Source: Rhodoplanes sp963840055
GTDB lineage: Bacteria > Pseudomonadota > Alphaproteobacteria > Rhizobiales > Xanthobacteraceae
Assembly: GCA_963840055.1 (NCBI GenBank)
Contig: CAWIXM010000032.1
Coordinates: 25,356-89,355 of the forward strand
Length of the DNA: 64,000 nt
Direction: 5' to 3'
The translations under genes were made by a program, and so were the position numbers. This document shows positions 56,624 to 64,000 of the stretch, piece after piece. The notes beneath the pieces were generated by a model. The model did no database searches. It saw only the letters and a list, made by a program, of their open reading frames with translations, and was not told where the DNA came from. How positions within the stretch are numbered: position 1 is the first letter of the stretch; the number at the start of each line of letters is the position of its first letter.

Positions 56624-56705
56624 TTTTCCTCCGTGAGATGTGCTGTCCCACGCAAGGATAGTCTTCCATCTGACCGCCAGAAAAACCGGCATACACAACA
56701 TGGCA
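55640..56705 (-). mobile_element. IS30-family insertion sequence
   Basis: About 1.07 kb containing one full transposase. Candidate imperfect terminal inverted repeats share TTTCTGGCG on their inner sides (55662-55670 and, reversed, 56675-56683). The outer limits are approximate, and target duplications could not be identified by eye. It separates the DUF4399 gene from the sigma-factor cluster. Confidence 0.8.
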
Positions 56706-56933
56706 AAGTCTGGCGGGAGAAAACGTCGGCCTCAAGGGTGCTCGCTGCGCTCGCATCGTCTCCGGCGACTAAAGCCCTTGACCCCGACCCTTTCCCCCGC
56801 CACTCACTCCGCCATGCCGTCTATGCTGCCCTGTTGCACTTCGGATTTGAAACGGCGTAACAATATCTTCTTAGAGTAACTGTCACATAATCACATGCCG
56901 ACCGAGAAGCGCTTCAGCGAACAAGGCGGAGAC

Positions 56934-57479
56934 ATGACTGGCCTCCTTGAGGCAGTTGCGATCCGTCGCGATCGCGACGCTTTTGTTACGCTCTATAAGC
57001 ATTTTGCGCCTCGGGTAAAAACATATCTGCTGCGCTCTGGAGCAAGCGATGCAATGGCAGAAGAACTAGCCCAAGAGACGATGCTGACTGTTTGGCGCAA
57101 GGCGGGTTCATTCGTTCCCAGGAGCATTGGCGTCGCCGGTTGGATATTCACCATCGCAAGGAACCTACAAATTGATTCGTTTCGGCGAGAGCGCCGATTT
57201 GCTTACAACCTTGATGAGATGGACGCGGATCTCGAGGCTCAAGAGCACGAGCAAAGAACGCCGGAAAATGCGGCTACAGCGGCGCACATGGAAACGCGAG
57301 TGGGTGAAGCGCTCGCGCAATTGTCCCCCGAACAATTACGGGTCATCGAATTATTCTTTTTCAACGACAAGACGCATGGCGAGATCGAAAAAGAACTTCA
57401 GATTCCTTTGGGTACCGTGAAGTCACGCTTGCGCCTGGCGCTTAGCAAACTACGTGCATTGTTGGATCATCTACGATGA
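56934..57479 (+). CDS. ECF-type RNA polymerase sigma factor
   Basis: About 181 residues from ATG 56934, which has AAGG-CGGAG upstream; ATG 56895 in the same frame has no ribosome site. Region 2 reads LYKHFAPRVKTYLL to ELAQETMLTVWRKAGSF with WIFTIARNLQID. Region 4 reads LSPEQLRVIELFFFNDKTHGEIEKEL with GTVKSRLRLALSKLR. It directs RNA polymerase to a stress regulon and should be held by the anti-sigma gene that overlaps it by four bases. Its base composition is visibly more AT-rich than the housekeeping genes. Its own promoter cannot be read with confidence. Confidence 0.93.
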   Translation: MTGLLEAVAIRRDRDAFVTLYKHFAPRVKTYLLRSGASDAMAEELAQETMLTVWRKAGSFVPRSIGVAGWIFTIARNLQIDSFRRERRFAYNLDEMDADLEAQEHEQRTPENAATAAHMETRVGEALAQLSPEQLRVIELFFFNDKTHGEIEKELQIPLGTVKSRLRLALSKLRALLDHLR

Positions 57480-58477
57480 CGACGGCGCAGCACCCTTCAG
57501 ACGTTGATTTGTTGGAATTTGCGGCCGGCAAGCTTATCGACCGCGAACGGACTACAGTCGCTGAACATGTGAACGAATGCGCAGACTGCCGGGTATTTAT
57601 CCGGACGATGGAACACGTTGGCGGCATTTTACTTGAACACTTGCCGCCAACGGTGATGGCGAGCGATTCCTTATCGGAAGTGCTCGCGCGACTTGAGCCG
57701 TCGAATCTATCGCCAGGACTGGTCCCTGGCAGTTCTAGCGTGTCAGGCCCCTCTTCGCGCGGTCGACGATGGTTTGGCAGCTCGGGAGCGCCAGGCCGAC
57801 GTTGGCGTCTCCGGCAGGCGCTGCCGATTGCTGCGGCGATCGCCCTTTCGGTTGGCGTTACTTATTTCCTTATCGGAAGCCCGGTATCCCCTCCAATTTC
57901 GGTGCCGCCCGGATTTAAGATAGTTTCCATTTCGGGGGAGTATCAGCATCCAGTTCCTGTGGGCGTTCTCCCGATCGAGGAGCGACCCGGCTATGTAGCG
58001 CCGAATGACGATACCCGCCCCCTGGCTTACGAGCGCCAACCCGTATTTTTCTATACCAACGAGCCACCCGGCACTTTAATAATAAACACCTCCAAGAATT
58101 TCATTTATCTTGTTCTGGGGAATAACCGGGCCCTCCGGTACGCCATTGGCTTAGGACGCGACTGCTTTCAATGGCAGGGACTCACGAAGGTTTCGCGCAA
58201 AACTGAATGGCCTGAATGGACACCCTCGCCCGAGGCCCTTTTGCGCCAGCCCCACTGGCCCCGTTCGATGCCAGGCGGACCGGGAAATCCGCTCGGCGCC
58301 CGTGCGATTTACCTATACGAGGCGGGGTACCGCATTCACGGAACGAATGACCCAGAGAAAATTGGGAACGTCGTTTCGTCCGGATGTTTTCATCTAGAAA
58401 ACTCCGACATTATCGATCTTTATCAGCGCGTGCCAATTGGAGCGCGGGTGATCGTCCAGCAGGCGCCGGTGGTTTAG
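57476..58477 (+). CDS. Anti-sigma zinc-finger / transmembrane / YkuD L,D-transpeptidase fusion protein
   Basis: 333 residues. Residues 1-45 form a zinc-containing anti-sigma motif (HVNECADC, the HxxxCxxC pattern, at 31-38). There is a linker, a single membrane helix at about 115-134 (LPIAAAIALSVGVTYFLIG), and an extracytoplasmic YkuD domain at about 195-327 with HGTND (His288) and SSGCFHLEN (Cys304). The canonical Arg after the catalytic Cys is replaced by His306. The start overlaps the sigma gene (ATGA), so it is almost certainly its cognate regulator. Topology puts the sigma-binding part in the cytosol and the transpeptidase fold in the periplasm. Confidence 0.9.
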   Translation: MTTAQHPSDVDLLEFAAGKLIDRERTTVAEHVNECADCRVFIRTMEHVGGILLEHLPPTVMASDSLSEVLARLEPSNLSPGLVPGSSSVSGPSSRGRRWFGSSGAPGRRWRLRQALPIAAAIALSVGVTYFLIGSPVSPPISVPPGFKIVSISGEYQHPVPVGVLPIEERPGYVAPNDDTRPLAYERQPVFFYTNEPPGTLIINTSKNFIYLVLGNNRALRYAIGLGRDCFQWQGLTKVSRKTEWPEWTPSPEALLRQPHWPRSMPGGPGNPLGARAIYLYEAGYRIHGTNDPEKIGNVVSSGCFHLENSDIIDLYQRVPIGARVIVQQAPVV

Positions 58478-58512
58478 CTATGAGCAGATTATTTTTCCAT
58501 CACATAAGGCAG

Positions 58513-59530
58513 ATGATCTCGCCGCCGTGCCGCGCTGTTTGCGTGGCCGCTTCTCGTTCTCGCACTGATTGCGCCGGCGACAGCGCAAACATTGATCGCG
58601 GTGAAAGAGCGCGGCAATCTCTTATGCGGCACCTACGATAACCTCCCTGGGTTTTCCACGAAAAATGCAGACGGCAAGTGGGAAGGATTCGATATCGATT
58701 TCTGTCGCGCTGTTGCGGCGGCGATCTTTGGCGACCCAGAAAAGGTGGACTTTATCAAGGTGGACCTTGAAGACCGCTTTCCCGCAGTTCAATCGGGCAA
58801 GATCGATATTCTTTCTGGTGGTTCTACTTGGACCATGGCGCGCGAAGGGGAATTCAAGCTTATTTTTCCAGCAACAACCTATTATGATGGTCAGGGTTTT
58901 ATGGTCCGCCGTTCGACGGGGCTGCACTCCGCGCTCGAACTAAAAGGCGCCAAGATCTGCGTACACGAAGGGACTACCAGCGAACGTAGCGCTGCGAATT
59001 TCTTTCGCTCTAACTCGATGAAGGTCGAGCTCGTGATTGGGAATGATACCGCGGAGCTATTAAAGGCCTACGAAAGGGGGATTTGCACGGCGTTAACTGA
59101 TGATAAATCACTGTTGTATTCTCATCGCCTGAGGCTCTCAAAGCCTAGTGATCACGTCATTCTACCGGATGTGATCTCGAAAGAGCCGCGCGGCCCCGCC
59201 GTCCGTCAGGGCGACGATCAGTGGGCGTTGATCGTCCAATGGGTTCATTTCGCCATGCTCAATGCCGAAGAACTCGGTGTCAGTTCGAAACATATTGATC
59301 AGGCGCTCAGATCAGACAATCCGGCCATTAGGCGCCTGGTCGGCATCGAAGGCAATCTCGGCGAAAAAATCGGCCTGTCGACCGACTGGGTCGTCCGTAT
59401 TTTGCGGGCCGTTGGAAATTATGGAGAAACATTCGACCGAAATATCGGAACGCGATCTAAGCTCGGTATCGCCCGCGGCATTAACAATCTCTGGTCACAA
59501 GGCGGCATTCAGTATGGTCCGCCGCTTTGA
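58513..59530 (+). CDS. Solitary amino-acid-type periplasmic solute-binding protein (N-terminus frameshifted)
   Basis: About 330 residues: a signal peptide (FAWPLLVLALIAPATAQT) and a family-3 binding domain (LIAVKERGNLLCGTYDNLPGF, ENADGKWEGFDIDFCRAVAAAI-like, SGGSTWTMAREGEF) resembling AapJ/BztA. The frame of the mature part has no start codon: it closes at TGA 58514. ATG 58513 (or 58480, three bases after the anti-sigma gene stop) is in a different frame, so one extra base near 58515-58530 must be assumed, or a CTG start. No permease or ATPase genes are adjacent, unlike normal importers. Confidence 0.8.
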
Positions 59531-60030
59531 TAGAGCGCAGGGTACAGACGCAAGCCGGTCGAGAATTTGATGCCGTAGGAAGCGGTCTCGTACAGTGATT
59601 ATTCTGCGACGAACGTCGGGTTGCTGTCTGCCCCAAGCAGCTTGGGCGAGATAGAGCGACATCATTCGCCCGGCGCTTGGTTGCAAATTTTTGCGTAAGC
59701 GCCTGTTGGTTGGATCGCCCTCGGCGGATTAACTGAGCAAGGAGGTCGCCCCCGGGCGGCTTTTGTTTTGGAAAAAGAAAAGCCCGACGAACAGGGAGAC
59801 GCCGGGCCAAGAGTTTCACCACGAAATAGCAGTCACAACTCGGGCAGAAACGGTGACCACTGTTGCTATGTTGGCATCTCAGTGCGGGCGAGCAAATTCA
59901 ACCTGATGAGCTAGTCCGAACTGCGTTCCCGAACCCGGGCAGCGGCGTAAATATTTCTACGGGTAGACCCGTTACAAGTTGCATTTTACCACCCGCCGAT
60001 GCATACGTAGAATGGAATGTCTGGTAAACT
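59531..60030. other. Intergenic region after the binding-protein gene
   Basis: About 500 bp. It holds one terminator (59744-59769) and otherwise only weak open frames on both strands with no ribosome sites or domains. Composition is AT-richer than average for the window. Confidence 0.45.
59744..59769 (+). terminator. Intrinsic terminator downstream of the sigma-factor cluster
   Basis: GTCGCC/GGGCGGC-type stem, including a G-T pair, around a C-rich loop, followed by TTTTGTTTT. It lies about 210 bp after the binding-protein stop on the same strand. Confidence 0.65.
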
Positions 60031-60339
60031 ATGACAAGACCACTCGGGATTGAATTGACCACACCTGCATTGTTCCGAAACCGCCGCCAGACCTTGCCGG
60101 CGCTGGCCGACGTCAATGCTGCGCTTGGAATGCTCTCTATTATTACGGGAGAGCAAGCGGGCGCGCTGTTGCTCATTGTTCAATTGCTCGTGCGGGAGCA
60201 CCTCGTTTCAATAGCGGAAGCTCGAAGGCTAATGTCGGTGTTGACCTGCGAGCCAGAGGTTCAAAGGCGAGTCACAGCGCAGCTGGCACAGCGCAAAGCA
60301 AAGCCAGTTAGAGGGACTGCAGTCCGCAAGCCAAGTTGA
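60031..60339 (+). CDS. Hypothetical protein
   Basis: 102 residues from ATG 60031. No signal peptide and no recognised domain. It is helical, with a hydrophobic middle (AALGMLSIITGEQAGALLLIVQLL) and a basic end (QLAQRKAKPVRGTAVRKPS). The coding case is moderate: the codon pattern looks real, but a ribosome site is weak. It converges on the NarL-type regulator gene. Confidence 0.45.
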   Translation: MTRPLGIELTTPALFRNRRQTLPALADVNAALGMLSIITGEQAGALLLIVQLLVREHLVSIAEARRLMSVLTCEPEVQRRVTAQLAQRKAKPVRGTAVRKPS

Positions 60340-60356
60340 AACGGGAAAGCCAGCAT

Positions 60357-61142
60357 TCAGCGCATTCCCGTACCGTGAACTCGCACCAATCCGACTTGGC
60401 GCCGACGATCCTGCAGCGGCTGCGGACCATGCAAATCACGCCTATTTTTTTTAATGCCATGGTCTTCGGGCGGGGCCAGCTTGGCCGAGTTGAGGAGTTG
60501 GCCCGCTTTATAGGCAGCCTCAGTGCGGTTGCGCACGCTAAGCGCGCGCAGTAGCGCAGCCATGTGAATTTTCGTCGTCGCCTCGGCAATTTCCAGTGTC
60601 CGGGCGATTTCCTTGTTAGACATGCCCAGCGCCAGAAGACCGAGCACCTCACGCTGACGCTTCGTCAGCTTTAAGAGGTCGGCCTCGGCCGGAAGAGAAT
60701 CGCCGACGTTGTCGCCTCGGCTAGCAGACGCTTCGCCATCATCTGCTTCTGCAAGCGAACGAGGCACATAAATCCGCCCGGACAGAAGTCGGGTAATGGC
60801 GTCCAGAATAGCGGCGTCGGACTGGTGCTTTGAAATGAAGCCGTGTAATCCGGCGGCCAAGCTCGCGAGAATATCCGCGCGCGTGTCCGAAGCCGATATG
60901 ATCGCGATGCGGGTTGCCGGGGACGCCTCGCGCGCCGCCGACTTGAGCGCGTCGACCGTTTTGGCGTCAGACAGGTCAAGGCCTATGAGCACCAAATCGA
61001 AGGCGCCATTCTGAATCTCCGGCAATGCTTGAGGCAGGCTGCTCGCTTCGAGCACTTCGGCCCCTAGCATTTGTGTACAAATGAGACCGCGCAAGCCCGT
61101 GCGGTATACGGCTTGGTCGTCAACAACTAAAATGCGAGCCAT
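60357..61142 (-). CDS. NarL/LuxR-type response regulator with atypical receiver
   Basis: 261 residues from ATG 61142 (MARILVVDDQAVYRTG). The receiver keeps the acidic pair (VVDDQ), the Ser of IISAS and the Lys of GFISKHQ. The phospho-acceptor position in FDLVLIGLDLSD is Gly54 where Asp is expected. The C-terminal LuxR helix-turn-helix is intact (LTKRQREVLGLLALGMSNKEIARTLEIAEATTKIH). An unusual basic tail of about 45 residues follows. It likely binds DNA without classic phosphorylation. No histidine kinase is adjacent. Confidence 0.88.
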   Translation of the reverse strand: MARILVVDDQAVYRTGLRGLICTQMLGAEVLEASSLPQALPEIQNGAFDLVLIGLDLSDAKTVDALKSAAREASPATRIAIISASDTRADILASLAAGLHGFISKHQSDAAILDAITRLLSGRIYVPRSLAEADDGEASASRGDNVGDSLPAEADLLKLTKRQREVLGLLALGMSNKEIARTLEIAEATTKIHMAALLRALSVRNRTEAAYKAGQLLNSAKLAPPEDHGIKKNRRDLHGPQPLQDRRRQVGLVRVHGTGMR

Positions 61143-61409
61143 TCTCGCTAACTTCCTCCAGTTGACATGTCCGGTATCATTGGCGAAACCGCTAGTGACA
61201 GGAGAAAGAACGTATGCAAACAGCCATTGGATCACATTTAAACTGTTAAAAATTGAACCGCGACGCCTAAGAATTAATCATTTTTTCTGACGGATCTTGC
61301 CCCGATCGCCCTATTTTCAGTGATCCGAACAGCCTGTTTTCTCGTTATAGGACATGAATTCTATTAGGCGCTCCGGCGCCGGGATGAGGGGATGGGGAGG
61401 GGCCGGTTT

Positions 61410-61694
61410 ATGCGAGAGCACCCCTCGGATGTTGAGCTTGCGGCGATTGCAATGGGCACGCTCAGCGAAGGGGAATATGCCGGGATAGCTGGCCATGTAA
61501 GCGCGTGTGCCCGCTGTCGGGCGTTCGTGCGCGCAATGGAATATGTCGGCGGCGTCGTGCTTGACGGCCTCCCTCCAACTCCTTTGATCGGCCGATCGCC
61601 TATTTTTGAAGTCTGGGCACGGCCCGATGGAGACCCCGATAATGGGGATGTTCTCGCTAAGCGAGAAAGATTGCTCACTTCCCCTATAAGATGA
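61410..61694 (+). CDS. Truncated anti-sigma zinc-finger protein (paralogue of the fusion gene N-terminus)
   Basis: 94 residues from ATG 61410, with GGGGAGGGG upstream. Residues 1-60 align with the start of the anti-sigma/transpeptidase fusion: HPSDVELAAIAMGTLSE, HVSACARC (intact HxxxCxxC), then MEYVGGVVLDGLPPTP. After that the sequence diverges and stops, so the membrane helix and YkuD domain are missing. It could be a soluble anti-sigma factor or the stub of a deleted paralogue. No sigma gene precedes it. Confidence 0.7.
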   Translation: MREHPSDVELAAIAMGTLSEGEYAGIAGHVSACARCRAFVRAMEYVGGVVLDGLPPTPLIGRSPIFEVWARPDGDPDNGDVLAKRERLLTSPIR

Positions 61695-61700
61695 ATTCCC

Positions 61701-61769
61701 GCCGATGCCATTGTCGGGCCGGCGACATGGAAGGCGCTTGATGAATTCAGCAACTCCAAAGCGCATTAA
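61701..61769 (+). pseudogene. Duplicated 3' end of the DUF4399/peptidoglycan-binding gene
   Basis: 69 bases matching the final 23 codons (including the stop) of the gene at 54313-55380 with a single synonymous difference (GGC to GGG). The left boundary is sharp. To the right only about 40 more bases remain similar, at a lower level, including GCGCGCCGACA. No upstream part of the gene is present, so it is a fragment. Confidence 0.9.
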
Positions 61770-62947
61770 GCCAGTTCTCGGAGCTATAAAGGGCGCGCCG
61801 ACATCCATCAGAAGAAGGGGTGTTTTACTCCTGGCGGCGCGCAGCCTAAGCCGGCGATCATCTGCCCGCGCTGGGTCTGCTCACGGGAGTGGCGTCATGA
61901 CCGATACCCCGCAGGTTCTCCTGGCGCACCACCTCAAGACGCTCAAGCTTCCGACCTTCCTGCGCGAGTACGACAAGGTGGCGCGCCAATGCGCCGCCGA
62001 GGGCGTCGACTATCCGCGTTATCTGCTGCGGCTCGCCGAGCTGGAGTTGATTGATCGCGAGCGGCGTACGATCGAGCGCCGCATCAAGGCGGCCAAGTTC
62101 CCGACCGTGAAGAGCCTCGACAGTTTCGACTTTGCGGCCTTTCCGTCGTTGAACAAAGCGCTGGTGATGGAGCTGGCGCGATCGGAATATGTCGCGCGGC
62201 GCGAGAACATCATCGCGGTCGGCAACAGCGGCACGGGGAAGACTCACGTCGGTCTGGGACTCGGTCTTGCAGCCTGCCAGAAGGGCCTGTCGGTCGGCTT
62301 TACCACCGCCGCCGCTCTCGCGCACGAGCTGATCGAGGCGCGCGACGACAAGCGCCTCTTACGCCTGCAGCGCCAGTACGCCGCCTACAAGCTGCTGATC
62401 ATCGACGAACTCGGATACGTGCCGCTGTCGCAGACCGGCGCCGAGTTGCTGTTCGAGGTCTTCAGCCAGCGTTACGAACGGGGCGCCACCCTCGTGACCA
62501 GCAATCTGCCGTTCGACGAATGGACCAGCGTATTCGGGTCCGAGCGATTGACCGGTGCCCTGCTCGATCGTTTGACCCACCATGTCCATATTCTCGAAAT
62601 GAACGGCGAAAGCTACAGGCTCGCCCAAAGCAAGCGACGCGCGAAACGCTCCAGACCCGATTCATCATCCGATGGGCCGCCGGATAACCGACCCGCCATC
62701 ACCAGACATCATGCGTTCGCGACCATAAACAAGCGCGCATCGCGGCTCCCGGATGATCGCTCGGTGCGCGCTCTCGCCGTCAAGCCCCGCGCCAGAAGCG
62801 CGCCGCTACGCGGTTGCAGGGCTTGACCGCTCGCGCGACCGAGCACACCCGCCTTCCGTGCCGCATAGCCCAATCAACGAAGCGCCAATCCCGTCGTGAT
62901 GCAATTTTGCTCCGGCCCGCCGATGCAATTTCTCTCCGGCGTTGACA
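61770..62947 (+). mobile_element. IS21-family element remnant (right part)
   Basis: It retains istB and the right end: the terminus reads, inward, TGTCAACGCCGGAGAGAAAT, and a second GGAGCAAAATTGCAT unit lies inside it, the multiple end repeats typical of IS21. istA and the left terminus are missing, replaced by the duplicated gene-end fragment; the left limit is therefore approximate. Confidence 0.75.
61897..62826 (+). CDS. istB: IS21-family ATP-binding helper protein IstB
   Basis: 309 residues from ATG 61897. It has an N-terminal helical part (LLAHHLKTLKLPTFLREYDK) and an AAA+ domain: Walker A GNSGTGKTHVGLGL, Walker B LLIIDELGYVPL, LVTSNLPFDEW and sensor region LTGALLDRLTHH. The normal protein ends near SKRRAK; the extra 60 residues read into the end region. 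Without IstA the element cannot move by itself. Confidence 0.93.
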   Translation: MTDTPQVLLAHHLKTLKLPTFLREYDKVARQCAAEGVDYPRYLLRLAELELIDRERRTIERRIKAAKFPTVKSLDSFDFAAFPSLNKALVMELARSEYVARRENIIAVGNSGTGKTHVGLGLGLAACQKGLSVGFTTAAALAHELIEARDDKRLLRLQRQYAAYKLLIIDELGYVPLSQTGAELLFEVFSQRYERGATLVTSNLPFDEWTSVFGSERLTGALLDRLTHHVHILEMNGESYRLAQSKRRAKRSRPDSSSDGPPDNRPAITRHHAFATINKRASRLPDDRSVRALAVKPRARSAPLRGCRA

Positions 62948-63157
62948 GCGGACGGTGTTCGTGGCCGATCCGGGATTCTCCGAAATCCGCTTCACAGATT
63001 TTGCATATTTCCACATTTCAAGATCGAATTGCATACCGTCGTCTTCAACGAACCGCACATAGAGTTCCACCCCGCCGACAATGAGAGCCAATGTCAGCCC
63101 GAGCATCAGGGCGTTGAGGAAGTATCCTCGGCGTCCCGCTGGGGTGTCTGCGGTCAC
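62948..63157 (-). pseudogene. SGNH-hydrolase-like gene, interrupted by the IS21 element
   Basis: About 70 residues from GTG 63157: a basic start, a membrane helix (ALMLGLTLALIVGGVELYVRF) and DLEMWKYAKSVKRISENP. Beyond 62975 the reading frame +2 gives RIGHEHRP, a motif expected right after NP in SGNH-type proteins of Rhizobiales, so one base appears missing in a C run. The gene is cut at 62947 by the IS21 terminus and its remainder is absent from the window. Confidence 0.6.
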
Positions 63158-63206
63158 AGCTTGTGCGGTTGTAGCTGGGAGACAATAGGCAGTAACGATC
63201 GCGCCG

Positions 63207-64000
63207 CTAGCTTCGCGTAAAGCTCAGTGCCGGCAACCCGCAGATCCAGTCGTTTGGAGGATTAACAACGATCTTGTTTGCTTCGCCGCCAATGTCGTGC
63301 TCTAGAACATCAAACATGCGAAGCAGAGGATGACCGGTCAGTGGCGGGATCGATTGCATCAGGGTGTCGAGATATTCTTGCGACGTGCCTGAATAATTAA
63401 GCAGCCGACGATCGCGCAGCTCTGGGAACAGGGGCGATAGCAGCACCTGAACGGGAATTCTGGCCCGACGCAAGACATCGATGGCACCCGTGGCGCGGGG
63501 ATCCTGACCAAGATCGGGATTAGCGAGAGTGCTCGGCGTCACACGCTGAACTTCGCGCACGGCCGTGAACAACGGCGGGCGCCCCTCAGCGAGATTGAAC
63601 AATGCGGGCGTCGTCGACCCAGTCCGGGACTAGCGACTTCGTCGCCAACAGCTTAGCGACATTGGCGTGAGCAGACAGTGCTTTGACAACACCGTCCAGT
63701 CGCAACAAGCCTGTCACCCCCAAGCGAGTGGCCTCTTCAACTCGTTGCACCGTTCTTCAGTCACGCGAGGCTCTACAATCGGGCCAATCTGCGTACCCAG
63801 TTCCGGTTCTTCGGCGAGCCGCGCAGAACTGCTGACGACCGGGATCGACGCACCGCCAATCTGCTCCATCGCGCGGTAGACGAAATCAAGGGCCAGGGTA
63901 GCGGTCGTCGGAGTAAGGACCACTAATTGCATGTGCTGGGAAGGAGCGACATCAGCAGCCAACACGAGCGACTGCACCAGTCCGACCCCGGGACGGCTGT
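63207..64000 (-). pseudogene. Hypothetical protein gene with compensating frameshifts (partial)
   Basis: The frame enters from the right edge (SRPGVGLVQSLVLAADVAPS on) and hits a stop at 63714. Sense continues in another frame as VTGLLRLDGVVKALSAH to VPDWVDD, then returns to the first frame at ALFNLAEGRPPLFTAVREVQ and ends near NPPNDWICGLPALSFTRS. One missing G in the G run at 63717-63721 and one extra C near 63605 explain this. No domain recognised. It precedes the SGNH-like gene and may belong with it to a polysaccharide-modification locus (weak inference). Confidence 0.55.

Noticed and set aside
55892..56860. 322-codon frame on the + strand within the IS30 element
   Set aside because: Antisense shadow of the intact transposase.
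59481..59822. 113-codon frame on the - strand
   Set aside because: Overlaps the binding-protein end and the terminator, no ribosome site, Arg-rich random-looking composition.

Overview
The window is a GC-rich chromosomal segment from an alphaproteobacterium, most likely Hyphomicrobiales close to Bradyrhizobium, Rhodopseudomonas or other Xanthobacteraceae. The evidence is gene content and order: DUF1223 gene, acnA and ccmABCDG; chorismate mutase, hisC and tyrC diverging from metX; DUF1674 and htpX; an rsmB-type gene, a heparinase-fold gene and purH; ftsEX followed by ydcF and plsC-type genes. A dispersed intergenic repeat of the kind common in that group is also present. No rRNA, tRNA or CRISPR array was seen.

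Positions 1-52,000 are mostly housekeeping. From left to right: the start of a GH13 alpha-glucan enzyme, a 2'-5' RNA ligase-like gene, an arylesterase with a divergent YbbA/YbbP-type exporter (ATPase frameshifted), two tandem Bax-inhibitor-1 family proteins, a candidate small RNA, aconitase, cytochrome c maturation genes, proline, methionine and aromatic/histidine biosynthesis, acetyl-CoA synthetase, a TrpB2-type enzyme, CpdR, an L,D-transpeptidase, HtpX, a four-gene sugar-type ABC importer, an rRNA methyltransferase, a heparinase-fold protein, purH, gamma-glutamyltransferase, a MacAB pair, SodC, a gamma-glutamylcyclotransferase and the FtsEX pair. Four copies of a palindromic repeat of about 100 bp lie between these genes, and three of them provide the stop codon of a neighbouring gene.

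Positions 52,000-64,000 are accessory. They carry small secreted or membrane proteins (a Cys-rich peptide, a Gly/Trp-repeat and Pro-rich protein, a 27-residue membrane peptide), a secreted protein with two DUF4399 domains and a peptidoglycan-binding domain, an IS30-family element, and a visibly more AT-rich block. That block holds an ECF sigma factor, a single protein joining an anti-sigma zinc-finger to a transmembrane helix and a YkuD L,D-transpeptidase domain, and a solitary periplasmic solute-binding protein. It is followed by a NarL-type regulator whose receiver lacks the phospho-acceptor Asp, a truncated second anti-sigma gene, a duplicated gene-end fragment, and an IS21-family remnant that interrupts an SGNH-hydrolase-like gene.

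The sigma, anti-sigma/transpeptidase and binding-protein cluster is the best candidate for an undescribed system: a cell-envelope signalling module in which a peptidoglycan-enzyme domain and a binding protein may act as sensors (inference). Several reading frames are broken by single-base indels, some in short homopolymers, so assembly error must be excluded before calling those genes dead.
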